From Clostridiales bacterium (lineage in GTDB: Bacteria; Bacillota; Clostridia; Oscillospirales; Oscillospiraceae), in contig SFFE01000013.1 in assembly GCA_004556965.1 (NCBI GenBank), forward strand, positions 13,576 through 77,575: a stretch of 64,000 nucleotides of DNA, in the 5' to 3' direction. The notes below the pieces were generated by a model. That model was not told the origin of the DNA, searched no databases, and saw only the letters and a program-made list of their open reading frames with translations. Positions 42,468 through 51,050 of the stretch are shown here, piece after piece. Each line of letters opens with the position of its first letter. The stretch's first letter is position 1. The translations under genes were made by a program, and so were the position numbers.

Positions 42468-44021
42468 ATGGATTTTGAGGCATTTGACCGCTATACCTGC
42501 TTTGGCCAAATCGTGGACGACCCGATCGGACGCTGCCCGGACCGGGAGGCAATTATTTTTGGAGACTGGCGCATCACATACGGCCAGTTTGGCCGGATGA
42601 TCTGCCAGACGGCGCATTATCTGGAGAGTCTGGGCATCAAAAAGGGCGATCCTGTGGCGATCATTTCCCGCAACTGCCCGGAATGCCTGATTGCCGAGTT
42701 TGCCATTTACAAAATGGGCGCCGTCACGGTAAAGATCAACTGGCGCTTGACGCCGGAAGAGATGGCTTATATGCTGGATCTGAACGGCGTGCTGTGCGCG
42801 TTCTACAAGCCGGAGAAGCCGGAATGGGATCAGGAGCTCCGGGAGCGCTATGCTGGGAAAATCCAATTTATTGAGATCGACGCGACCGACGACGCGCCGG
42901 CCATGCGCGATGTGATCGCCGCCATGCCGGACGGGCCTGTGATCGCCGACGTGCGTCTCGAAGACGAGGCCTGCCATCTGCATACCAGCGGCACGACGGG
43001 ACATCCCAAGTGCGTGGTGCAGACGCACGGCGCCATGCTGGGCGAGCTGCGCAGCGCACTGAGCGTGTATTCCTACCCGGACGGACAGCGCTATCAGTAT
43101 ATTTCCCAGCTGTTCCACACCGCGGCGATTGGCGCGCACCTGTCGCTGTCGACCGGCGGTTCCATGGTGCTGATGCCGCAGTTTGTGCTCGAGACCTACA
43201 TGCGCAGCCTTGTGGAGGAGAAGATCAACGCCATCAGCGTCGTCCCGACGATCCTGAAATGGATCCTGGACGAAATGGACAGAAACCACTATGATCTGTC
43301 CAACCTGCACACGGTCAACTATTCCACCTGCCCGATCCCACCGGTGCTGCTGGATCGCGCCATCGAGAAGCTGGATTGCCGCTTCTATCAATCTTACGGC
43401 ATGACGGAAATGGACAGCATCGTCACCCTGCTCGCGCCGGACGACCATTTCTCGGACGGCGGCGCGCACCGCGATTCGGTCGGCCGTCCGATTCCGGGCG
43501 CGGCGGTGAAGATTATCGGCGAGGACGGCAAGGAATGCGAGACCGGCGTTCCCGGCGAGATCTACGTCAAGGGTCCCGGCCGCATGAAGGGGTATTACAA
43601 GCAGCCGGAGCTGACGGAGGCCTGCTTCAAGGACGGCTGGTACCGGACCAAGGACATGGGCTATCTGGACAAGGACGGTTTCCTCACGCTGTGCGGCCGG
43701 CAGGATGATCTCATTATTTCCGGCGGCGAAAACATTTATCCGGGCGAGGTCTGCAACGTCATCATGCGCCTGTGCGACGATATCGCGGAGGTTGCGGTTT
43801 ACGGCGTGCCGGACGAGACGTGGGGCGAGCATGTCAAGGCCAGCGTTGTGCTCATGCCTGGCAGCCAGTTGACGCCGGAGGCGCTGAAGCAGTATTGCCG
43901 TGCGAACATGCCGAGTTTCCGCGCGCCGAAGGAGATCGAATTTTTGAGCGAGCTGCCGAAAAACGCGACCGGTAAGGTTTTGATCAGCGAGCTGAAGAAC
44001 CGCTCGAAGCAGCAGGCCTGA
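42468..44021 (+). CDS. Acyl-CoA ligase 1 (adenylate-forming, class I)
   Basis: A 517-residue ANL-family enzyme that activates a carboxylic acid with ATP and joins it to CoA. The AMP-binding P-loop is HTSGTTGHPK (172-181); YQSYGMTEMDS is motif A5; YRTKDMGYLDKDG and GRQDDLIISGGENIYPGEV mark the hinge; the C-terminal catalytic Lys is in NATGK. GGAGGAG precedes ATG 42468; the longer in-frame reading from 42246 runs through the promoter region. A second ligase of like length is at 54392. First gene of an operon with a hexapeptide protein and an enoate-reductase-like flavoenzyme. Acid substrate unknown. Confidence 0.92.
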   Translation: MDFEAFDRYTCFGQIVDDPIGRCPDREAIIFGDWRITYGQFGRMICQTAHYLESLGIKKGDPVAIISRNCPECLIAEFAIYKMGAVTVKINWRLTPEEMAYMLDLNGVLCAFYKPEKPEWDQELRERYAGKIQFIEIDATDDAPAMRDVIAAMPDGPVIADVRLEDEACHLHTSGTTGHPKCVVQTHGAMLGELRSALSVYSYPDGQRYQYISQLFHTAAIGAHLSLSTGGSMVLMPQFVLETYMRSLVEEKINAISVVPTILKWILDEMDRNHYDLSNLHTVNYSTCPIPPVLLDRAIEKLDCRFYQSYGMTEMDSIVTLLAPDDHFSDGGAHRDSVGRPIPGAAVKIIGEDGKECETGVPGEIYVKGPGRMKGYYKQPELTEACFKDGWYRTKDMGYLDKDGFLTLCGRQDDLIISGGENIYPGEVCNVIMRLCDDIAEVAVYGVPDETWGEHVKASVVLMPGSQLTPEALKQYCRANMPSFRAPKEIEFLSELPKNATGKVLISELKNRSKQQA

Positions 44022-44047
44022 GCGCGAAGACACCAGGAGGAAAAACC

Positions 44048-44581
44048 ATGCTATATTCCTTTGCGGGCAAAAGCCCGGTCATTGACGAGACGGCTTTCGT
44101 GAGCGAGCAGGCCGTGATTATTGGTGATGTGGAAATCGGGGCGCGCTGCTACATCGGCCCCGGCGCCATCATCCGCGGCGACGCCGCCAAAATTCGCATC
44201 GAAGAAGAGGTCGCCATCGAAGAGGGCGTCATCATCCACGCCGGGAGCGGCGGCTGCACAGAGAGCGTGATTGGCCGCAGAGTGACGATCGGCCACGGCG
44301 CCATTGTCCATTCCCGCAGCATTGCGCCGTCGGCCAGCATTGGCATGGGCGCGATCATCAGCCTCAACGCGGAAATCGGCGAATATGCCGTGATCGCAGA
44401 GGGCGCGGTCGTCAAACAAAAGCAGATGATCCCCGCGCGCATCATTGCCGGCGGCATGCCGGCCAAGGAGCTGCGCGCGCTGGAGGAGCGGGATATCCGC
44501 GTCTGGGAAGGCACCAAAGACTGGTACGTGAAGCTTGCGGCTGCGTACCGCGATCCGAAAAACTATCTTGCGGTGCCCTGA
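44048..44581 (+). CDS. Gamma-carbonic-anhydrase/CaiE-PaaY-like hexapeptide protein
   Basis: A 177-residue left-handed beta-helix protein built of I/V-G-x-x-A-type hexapeptide turns (VIIGDVEIGARCYIGPGAII, RRVTIGHGAIVHS). Histidines in GVIIHAGSGG and TIGHGAIVH could ligate zinc. It resembles CaiE and PaaY, which accompany CoA-ligase/CoA-transferase pathways (carnitine, phenylacetate); PaaY is a thioesterase-like metabolite-repair protein. It lies 26 bases after the ligase gene with AGGAGG before ATG. A housekeeping role for stuck CoA esters is a fair inference. Confidence 0.85.
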   Translation: MLYSFAGKSPVIDETAFVSEQAVIIGDVEIGARCYIGPGAIIRGDAAKIRIEEEVAIEEGVIIHAGSGGCTESVIGRRVTIGHGAIVHSRSIAPSASIGMGAIISLNAEIGEYAVIAEGAVVKQKQMIPARIIAGGMPAKELRALEERDIRVWEGTKDWYVKLAAAYRDPKNYLAVP

Positions 44582-44636
44582 ATGCGGGCCCATCCGGAAG
44601 ATCATTCTCAAAAACACAGAACAGGAGGAAGAAAAC

Positions 44637-46637
44637 ATGCAGGAAAAGTATGCGGAGCTCTTTACGCCGTTTTCCATCGGGAAAGTTCAGATCCCGAACC
44701 GGTATTACATGGCGGCAATGGGCACCACAACGCACAACGACGAGGATGGCGCCTATATGCCGGAAGCGGTTGAGCACTATGTCCGCCGCGCGGCTGGCGG
44801 CGTCGGCCTGATTATCACGGGCGCGAACTGGGTTGACAACAACATCGAGCAGCACAGCGCGGGGAGCTTCCCCTGCCCGACGATCTGCCCGGGTAAATAC
44901 ATCAAGGCGGCCAGAGAGCTGACCGACCGCGTGCACCCCTTTGGCACCAAAATTTTTGTCCAACTTACTGCTGGTCTCGGTCGCAGCGCGATGCCGGCCA
45001 TGATCCACAACCGCGCATTTGTCGCTCCGTCGCCCGTATCCAACCGCTGGAACCCGAAAATCCAGTGCCGCGAGCTGACCACCGAAGAGGTGGAGAAGAT
45101 CGTGAACCAGTTCGGCGTTTCGGCTGTCATTGCGAAAAAATGCGGTTATGACGGCGTGGAGGTCCACGCGGTGCACGAGGGCTACCTGCTTGACTGCTTT
45201 GCCATGTCGCTGTTCAACCAGAGAACCGACAAGTACGGCGGCGACCTGCGCGGCCGTTTGACCTTCGCCATTGAGATCGTCCAGCGCATCAAGGAATACT
45301 GCGGCAAGGACTTCCCGGTCATCCTGCGCTTCTCGCTCAAGAGCTTCATCAAGGGCATCCGCCAGGGCGGCCTGCCGGGCGAGGACTTCAAAGAACTCGG
45401 CCGTGACTATGAAGAAGGTCTGGAAGCGGCAAAGATTCTGGTCGAAGCGGGCTACGACGGCCTCGACGTGGACGCCGGCACCTACGACAGCTGGTACTGG
45501 CCGCATCCGCCGATGTATTTCGACAAGGGTGTGTATCTGCCGTTTGCCGAGATGGTCAAAAAGGTCGTGGACGTGCCCGTGCTGACCGCCGGCAGAATGG
45601 ACGATCCGGATCTGGCGGTGGAAGCCCTCCGCACCGGAAAGTGCGACATGATCGGCCTTGCCAGACCGCTTCTGACCGATCCGGAATACGTCAACAAGGT
45701 GCGCAACGACCGGCAGGCGGAGATCCGCCCGTGCCTGTGCTGCCACGAGGGCTGCTTTGGCCGCGCATTTGCCGGCGCTGTCGGCTCCTGCGTCGTCAAT
45801 CCGGAGGCATGCCGCGAAACGCTCGTCAGCATCACCCGTGCGGAGCAGCCGAAGCGCGTCGCCGTAGTCGGCGGCGGCCCCGCCGGTCTGGAAGCCGCCC
45901 GAGTCAGCGCGCTGCGCGGCCATACCGTCGTTCTGTTTGAAGCTTCGGACAGTCTCGGTGGCATGCTCAAGTATGCAGGCGTCCCGGACTTCAAGAAGGC
46001 GGACCGCGCACTGGTCGCATGGTATGAAAATCAGCTCCGTATGCTGGGCGTTGAGGTGCGTCTGAACACCAAGGCGGACAAAGCGGCGCTGGACGCGTTC
46101 GCGCCGGACAATGTGTTTGTCGCCACCGGCAGCAACCCGGTGAAGCTGGAGGTTCCCGGTGCCGACAAGGCGATCGTGACCGACGCACTGTCTGTTCTGG
46201 GCGGCAAGACTGCGGTCGGCGACCGCGCCGTGGTCATCGGCGGCGGTCTGGTCGGCTGCGAGCTGGCGCTGCATCTGGCGATGCAGGGCAAGCAGGTGAC
46301 GGTCGTTGCCCGCCGGCAGATTCTCCGCTCCGCCAATCTGCCCGCCATGAACGACGCCATGCTGCGTGATCTGTTGGCCTTCCACAAGGTCGCGATCCTG
46401 GAGAAGACCGGCGTCGAGTCCGTTGCCGACAACGGCATTGCGCTCGTGCAGGACGGCGCGCCGCTGTTCGTCGAGGCAGACACGATCATCGAATCCATCG
46501 GCTTCCGTTCGGAGCACACGCTGTTCGATGAGATCAAGAACGACTATGAGCACGTCTTTGTCCTTGGTGACGGACGCAAGGTGCATAACATCCACTCTGC
46601 GATCTGGGACGGCTTTGAAGCGGCCAGAATGATGTAA
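44637..46637 (+). CDS. 2-enoate-reductase/2,4-dienoyl-CoA-reductase-like Fe-S flavoenzyme
   Basis: A 666-residue enzyme of the old-yellow-enzyme family. A TIM barrel with FMN spans about 1-360; four cysteines C366, C369, C373 and C385 (in PCLCCHEGC and GSC) bind a 4Fe-4S cluster; an FAD domain has VAVVGGGPAGLEAARV at about 408-423, and an NAD(P)-type site AVVIGGGLVGCELALHL follows near 530-550. Relatives reduce activated C=C bonds of enoates or enoyl-CoA esters; bile-acid enzymes BaiCD/BaiH also belong here. AGGAGG precedes ATG 44637. With the ligase upstream, reduction of an unsaturated acyl-CoA is likely. Confidence 0.9.
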   Translation: MQEKYAELFTPFSIGKVQIPNRYYMAAMGTTTHNDEDGAYMPEAVEHYVRRAAGGVGLIITGANWVDNNIEQHSAGSFPCPTICPGKYIKAARELTDRVHPFGTKIFVQLTAGLGRSAMPAMIHNRAFVAPSPVSNRWNPKIQCRELTTEEVEKIVNQFGVSAVIAKKCGYDGVEVHAVHEGYLLDCFAMSLFNQRTDKYGGDLRGRLTFAIEIVQRIKEYCGKDFPVILRFSLKSFIKGIRQGGLPGEDFKELGRDYEEGLEAAKILVEAGYDGLDVDAGTYDSWYWPHPPMYFDKGVYLPFAEMVKKVVDVPVLTAGRMDDPDLAVEALRTGKCDMIGLARPLLTDPEYVNKVRNDRQAEIRPCLCCHEGCFGRAFAGAVGSCVVNPEACRETLVSITRAEQPKRVAVVGGGPAGLEAARVSALRGHTVVLFEASDSLGGMLKYAGVPDFKKADRALVAWYENQLRMLGVEVRLNTKADKAALDAFAPDNVFVATGSNPVKLEVPGADKAIVTDALSVLGGKTAVGDRAVVIGGGLVGCELALHLAMQGKQVTVVARRQILRSANLPAMNDAMLRDLLAFHKVAILEKTGVESVADNGIALVQDGAPLFVEADTIIESIGFRSEHTLFDEIKNDYEHVFVLGDGRKVHNIHSAIWDGFEAARMM

Positions 46638-46659
46638 TCCTCCACTCCATATATCGAAG

Positions 46660-46695
46660 CGCCCCGCAAACCGGTTGGTTTGCGGGGCGTTTTTT
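46660..46695 (+). terminator. Terminator after the ligase/flavoenzyme operon
   Basis: CGCCCCGCAAACC-GGTT-GGTTTGCGGGGCG followed by TTTTTT: a perfect 13-bp stem. Confidence 0.92.
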
Positions 46696-46810
46696 GCCGT
46701 GCTGAAGGGCGAAACAACAAGAGCGTGACAGCCATAAGACTGCCACGCTCCCGTTTTGTGAGGTATGAAAAAAGCGGAGGATGTAATAGAAAGGGAAGAA
46801 TGCAGTGGGA

Positions 46811-47803
46811 TCAGAATGCGCGCTTGATGGAGTCGATGGTCTCTTCGGCTTCCTTGACCATGCGGTCAAGCAACACCTTGACGGGAACGACGTCGTGCAC
46901 CAGGCCCATGCCCATGCCGGCGCAGAAAATCGCGCTGTCGACGTTGCCGTCGAGGAAGGCGAGGCGGGTCTTCTGACCGGTGATGACGGGCATCTGCTCC
47001 TTGAGGATCTCCATCGGAGCCTTGCCGGTGCGCAGGCCGCGGTTTTCAATCTCGTTGGCGAGCAGAGCGGCGTTGTTCTTGGAAACGCGCATCATGCTGC
47101 CAATGGTCTGCTGGCAGAGGACGGTGTCCTTTTCGGTGTGGTTGATGACCCACTGACGATGGTTCTCGGAAATCGGGCACTCGTCCACACAGACAAAGCG
47201 GGTGCCCATCGCAACGCCGGAAGCGCCCAGCGCGAGCGCAGCGGCGAGACCCTGGCCGTCCGCAATGCCGCCGGCGGCGATGACGGGGATCTTCATGTCG
47301 ACCGCGCAGCGGTGCGCGATGACGAAGGTGCCGACGCCGTCCGCGGAGGGATGGCCGCCCACTTCGTAGCCGGCGATGATGACGCCGTCGAGACCCTTGC
47401 GCTCCATGCTCAGGGAAACCTTGTAGTTCGGGCACTTGTGGAAGTGACGCATACCGGCGGCCTTGATGTCGTCGATGAACTCGCGCGGATCTTCCGCGGA
47501 GGTCTCGATGGCGGCGACGTGCTTCTCACCGCACAGGCGGATGGTCTTGCGGATCTCTTCGTTGTCCAGACGCTGGGTCGGAGCCAGAGAAATGTTGACG
47601 ATGTAGGGCTTGCTGGTCAGGCTGTTCATTTCGTCGAGCGCGTCGGCGAACTCGTCGAGGGTGGGCCAGCAGGTGACGTTGATGGTGCCGATGCCGCCTG
47701 CGTTGCAGACCGCAGAGGCCAGCTGCGGGACGGCAAGCCACTGCATGCCGCTCTGCACGATCGGATATTCGATGCCAAGCAGTTCTGTGAGTTTCGTTTT
47801 CAT
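46811..47803 (-). CDS. Nitronate monooxygenase/FabK-like flavin oxidoreductase 1
   Basis: A 330-residue FMN-binding TIM-barrel enzyme of the NMO/2-nitropropane dioxygenase family. It starts MKTKLTELLGIEYPIVQSGM; GVIIAGYEVGGHPSADGVG is the active-site loop with the family histidine; PVIAAGGIADGQGLAAALA and GVAMGTRFVCVDECP bind flavin phosphate. AGGAGG precedes ATG 47803. Two more family members are at 52506 and 59752. In anaerobes such proteins often act as enoyl or quinone reductases rather than oxygenases; the reaction here is open. Divergent from the SLC13 transporter gene. Confidence 0.9.
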   Translation of the reverse strand: MKTKLTELLGIEYPIVQSGMQWLAVPQLASAVCNAGGIGTINVTCWPTLDEFADALDEMNSLTSKPYIVNISLAPTQRLDNEEIRKTIRLCGEKHVAAIETSAEDPREFIDDIKAAGMRHFHKCPNYKVSLSMERKGLDGVIIAGYEVGGHPSADGVGTFVIAHRCAVDMKIPVIAAGGIADGQGLAAALALGASGVAMGTRFVCVDECPISENHRQWVINHTEKDTVLCQQTIGSMMRVSKNNAALLANEIENRGLRTGKAPMEILKEQMPVITGQKTRLAFLDGNVDSAIFCAGMGMGLVHDVVPVKVLLDRMVKEAEETIDSIKRAF

Positions 47804-48175
47804 AATCAGAATTCCTCCTATTTCGGGTTCAATTTTGTCGCTGAAAACATGGTGTTTTTCTGACTTTAACAAAAAGATATCAAAGTCAAACGGCACTTTC
47901 AACATCATCCGTACCGAATATCGAATCTGCAGCGGAAAGCAATTTTGGATGAAATACACAATGGAAAGGAGAAACATTCCGGCGCGGCGCGCGGCTGCCG
48001 GGCGACTGCTTTGGGCGCTTCCTTTTGATATAGGAAACACAGGAACACAATTAAACAAACTGCGCGGTTGGCCGCTGATTTGCCGAAAGAAAGGCGTATT
48101 TTTTTATGCAAAACAACGGGGAAAAACCACAGATTTCCCGTTGTTGTTCACAAAATACAAAAAGGATTATTTTTT

Positions 48176-48201
48176 AACAAAAGAATTTCGTATTCTTTGT
48201 T
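48176..48201. promoter_or_regulatory. Inverted repeat upstream of the SLC13 transporter gene
   Basis: AACAAAAGAAT-TTCGT-ATTCTTTGTT (one bulged base) lies about 100 bases before the transporter start in the gene-free stretch 47804-48301. A second imperfect hairpin, AACAACGGGGAAA/TTTCCCGTTGTT, lies at about 48112-48146. Either may be an operator; no clear sigma-A promoter was recognised. Confidence 0.35.
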
Positions 48202-48301
48202 GGTGAAAATTTCGAAAACCTGTAGTAACCTAAACCCAGTCGATTTGGACAATAATTTCACAAAAGCAAACGAAAACCACGAAGAAAAAGGAGAAGATTG
48301 T

Positions 48302-49699
48302 ATGAGTATGAGTAAGCAAACAAAAACAACAATCTTTGGAATCCTCGGCGGACTTGTTGTGATGCTGCTGATCGCCTACCTGCCTCCCGTGACGGAAATG
48401 ATGAGCCGCGCGGCATGGCAGTATCTGGGGTGCTTTGCATTCATGCTAGTGTGCCTGATTTCCAAAGCGCTGCCGGACTGGGCTGCGATTCTGGCGACGA
48501 TGGTTCTGCTGCTGACATTCAAAATCGGAACGGTTGCAGAAATCACCGCACAGTTCCACGGCACGACCGTCTGGCTTTGCCTGGGCGTGTTCGTTATGTC
48601 GATCGGCATCAACAACAGCGGCGTTATGAAGCGTCTGGCACTGTGGGTTCTGACGAAGTTCCCCGGCACCTACGGCGGACAGGTGACGGCCATGCTGTTG
48701 GCCGGCATCATCACGACCCCCATGATCCCCAGCTCCTATGCGAAGACCTCCATTATGGCGCCCCTGATCGGTCAGGTGTGCCAGGCTGTCGGCGCTGAGC
48801 CGAACACCAAGGCTGCACGCGGCCTGTGGTTCGCAAACTTCATTGGTACCTATACCCTCGGTGTTGCGTTCATGTCCGGCTCCGCGTTTGTCGCGCTGAT
48901 GATCGGCTTCATGGGTGGACTCACCTTCACCTGGGGTTCCTGGCTGAAGTGCACCATCGTGTGGTACATCGCCATGATCATTCTGGTCTATATTTACTGC
49001 GCGATCATTTGCAAGCCGAAAGAGAAGCTCGCCGGCGACGTGTCCTTCCTGAAGGAACAGTATAAGGCGCTTGGCCCTGTCAGCAGCAATGAAAAGAAGG
49101 GCATGGTCATCATTATTGTTGCTGTTATCCTCTGGATCACGCAGAAGCTCCACGGCGTGGATGCCGGTTTCATTGCGCTCGCGGCTGACGTTGCGTTCAT
49201 CGCCTGCGGCCTGATGACCGCGCCGGAAGTGAATGCGAAGGGTCAGTGGACACTGCTTCTGTTCATCGGCGGCGTTCTCGGCATTGCGGGCTTCATGTCC
49301 ACCACCGGCGTGAGCGCTTGGCTCTCCGCCATTCTCGGCCCCATCTTTGCGCCGATCATGAGCAGCCCGTACATCTTCGTTCCTGCTCTGTGCGTCATTA
49401 CGTTCGCACTCCGTTATGTGATCGTATCCCAGACCTGCGGCCTGACCATTATGATTGCGATTTTTGGACCTTTGATGGAGGCGCACGGAATGAGCATGTT
49501 CATTCTGGTGTTCGTCTACTGGATGATGAGCAGCGCGTGGAACACCAACTACATGAGCCCCCCGGTGCTCGGCTTCGTCAAGATGGCCGGCTGCATGGAC
49601 TACCCCTGCGCACAGAAGGCTTCTTATGCATACACCGTTATGACGCTCATCGCGATGACCGTCAGCGTTCCCCTGTGGCAGGTAATCGGCCTCTGCTGA
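48302..49699 (+). CDS. SLC13/DASS-family anion (dicarboxylate) transporter
   Basis: A 465-residue membrane protein with about eleven hydrophobic helices and two hairpin-like halves of the divalent-anion:sodium symporter fold: GIITTPMIPSSYAKTSIMAP in the first half and MSSAWNTNYMSPPVLGF in the second, where the family's Ser-Asn-Thr substrate motifs sit. Family members import citrate, succinate or other carboxylates with sodium. The start ATG 48302 (or 48308) follows AAGGAG. It is the only transporter in the organic-acid region, so it probably imports the substrate of the CoA ligases. Confidence 0.85.
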   Translation: MSMSKQTKTTIFGILGGLVVMLLIAYLPPVTEMMSRAAWQYLGCFAFMLVCLISKALPDWAAILATMVLLLTFKIGTVAEITAQFHGTTVWLCLGVFVMSIGINNSGVMKRLALWVLTKFPGTYGGQVTAMLLAGIITTPMIPSSYAKTSIMAPLIGQVCQAVGAEPNTKAARGLWFANFIGTYTLGVAFMSGSAFVALMIGFMGGLTFTWGSWLKCTIVWYIAMIILVYIYCAIICKPKEKLAGDVSFLKEQYKALGPVSSNEKKGMVIIIVAVILWITQKLHGVDAGFIALAADVAFIACGLMTAPEVNAKGQWTLLLFIGGVLGIAGFMSTTGVSAWLSAILGPIFAPIMSSPYIFVPALCVITFALRYVIVSQTCGLTIMIAIFGPLMEAHGMSMFILVFVYWMMSSAWNTNYMSPPVLGFVKMAGCMDYPCAQKASYAYTVMTLIAMTVSVPLWQVIGLC

Positions 49700-49720
49700 T
49701 TTCCCCCGGTTTCATACAAG

Positions 49721-49759
49721 CACAAAAAACAGACAGGCTCCGGCCTGTCTGTTTTTGTG
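49721..49759 (+). terminator. Terminator after the SLC13 transporter gene
   Basis: ACAAAAAACAGACAGGC-TCCG-GCCTGTCTGTTTTTGT: a long stem with A/T tracts on both sides. Confidence 0.88.
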
Positions 49760-49833
49760 CAGAAAAACCGTGCATTTTATCAGCAGTCGTGATAAGATGC
49801 TGTTATTTCACGAAAAGGAAGAATTACGGGACC

Positions 49834-50814
49834 ATGGCATCTGTCACAACACAAATTACGGAGAATTTATTTACCTTTCAGATTCCTCTGCCCAACAACC
49901 CGCTGAAATGGCTGAACTGCTATGTCATCAAAGATACCAGCGGGCGCAATCTCCTGATTGATACGGGCTTTCGCTGCAAGCCCTGTCAGGACGCCCTGTT
50001 CGCCGGGATCCGGGAGCTTTCACTTGATTTGGAGCAGACCGACGTCCTGCTGACCCATCTGCATTCCGACCACAGCGGCAACGCCGACGTCCTTCAGAAG
50101 CTCGGCTGCCGGATCCTGATGTCGGAAAAGGACTATGACGTGATCAGACACGGCGGTTGGACCGATACCGAGACGCTTTTCCACCGGGCGGGTATGACGG
50201 CGGAGATCCTGAAAAACGTGCAGGCACGCAATCCAGCCGTTTTGTACGCGCCTGAGCGCTTTTCCGCAGAGATCGTCGAGGACGGCGATGTGCTTTCCTA
50301 TGGCGGCTACCGGCTGGAGTGCCTGGAGGTGCCCGGCCACAGCCCCGGAAACCTCTGCCTGTACTGCCGGGATCGGCGCATCATGTTCACCGGAGACCAT
50401 GTGCTGTTTGACATTACGCCGAACATCACAGCGTGGGGCGGCGTGCCGGACATTCTGTTTCACTATCTGGAGAATCTGGGCCGGGTCGCAAACTATGATG
50501 TGGAGCTGGCGCTGCCCGCGCACCGCAGCACCGGCAATATTCCGATGCGCACCCGAATCGAGCAGATCAAAGCGCACCATGCGGCGCGGCTCACGGAGAT
50601 CCGGCAGGCGGTGCAGGAGCAGCCGGGCAAAACCGCCTATGAGATTGCCGGTAGCATTACATGGAAGATTCGCGCAAAGAACTGGGACGATTTCCCCATC
50701 GGGCAGAAGTGGTTTGCCGTCGGCGAGACGGTCGCGCATCTGGACTATCTGGTGAATCGAAACAAGCTCACCGTGCAGCAGGGAAGCGACGGTATGGACC
50801 GCTACACGGTATAA
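49834..50814 (+). CDS. Metallo-beta-lactamase-fold hydrolase
   Basis: A 326-residue hydrolase. The metal site is LLTHLHSDHSG (H75, H77, D79, H80), with further ligands in VPGHSPGNLC and IMFTGDHVLF. The C-terminal part (about 240-326; ARLTEIRQAVQEQPGKTAYE) is a winged-helix-like extension seen in glyoxalase-II-like and lactonase-like relatives acting on thioesters or esters. ATG 49834 has only a weak ribosome site (AAGGAAG is distant), so the start is less certain. It lies downstream of the transporter after its terminator. A thioesterase or CoA-ester hydrolase role is plausible in context. Confidence 0.87.
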   Translation: MASVTTQITENLFTFQIPLPNNPLKWLNCYVIKDTSGRNLLIDTGFRCKPCQDALFAGIRELSLDLEQTDVLLTHLHSDHSGNADVLQKLGCRILMSEKDYDVIRHGGWTDTETLFHRAGMTAEILKNVQARNPAVLYAPERFSAEIVEDGDVLSYGGYRLECLEVPGHSPGNLCLYCRDRRIMFTGDHVLFDITPNITAWGGVPDILFHYLENLGRVANYDVELALPAHRSTGNIPMRTRIEQIKAHHAARLTEIRQAVQEQPGKTAYEIAGSITWKIRAKNWDDFPIGQKWFAVGETVAHLDYLVNRNKLTVQQGSDGMDRYTV

Positions 50815-50969
50815 CGGCGTCGCGTCAGAATGAACGCGCTGCACTTCATTTCCGCGTAAACGCGAAAATTTCGTATGGTCCAGACCACCCGCTCTTGCCG
50901 CTGCGCGTCAATTCAACTTGTCCGCTTCTTTATTCTTCCTTTCAAATCCGAAACGTTGTTTCGGATTTG
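50815..50969. repeat. Dispersed 3'-end repeat, copy B
   Basis: Read on the minus strand: a perfect 12-bp hairpin (50943-50954 with 50958-50969, core CCGAAAC/GTTTCGG), then GAAAGGAAGAAT, a variable part with GCGGAAATGAAGTG, then ATTCTGACGC ending next to the hydrolase stop codon. It has the same order and several identical blocks as copy A at 20155-20261. Confidence 0.55.
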
Positions 50970-50994
50970 CTGAAAAAAACGGGAAAACAGCATA

Positions 50995-51044
50995 AAGCGC
51001 CCCGTCTGCGCAGCAAAAACGCTGCGCAGACGGGGCGCTTTTTC
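50995..51044. terminator. Strong terminator between hydrolase and CoA-transferase genes
   Basis: A perfect 20-bp stem (50995-51014 with 51021-51040) around loop AAAAAC, followed by TTT; usable from both sides. Confidence 0.88.
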
Positions 51045-51050
51045 GCGGCG

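Noticed and set aside
49246..49833. N-terminal extension of the metallo-hydrolase frame into the transporter gene
   Set aside because: It runs antiphase through the transporter gene and its terminator; family sequence starts at 49834.
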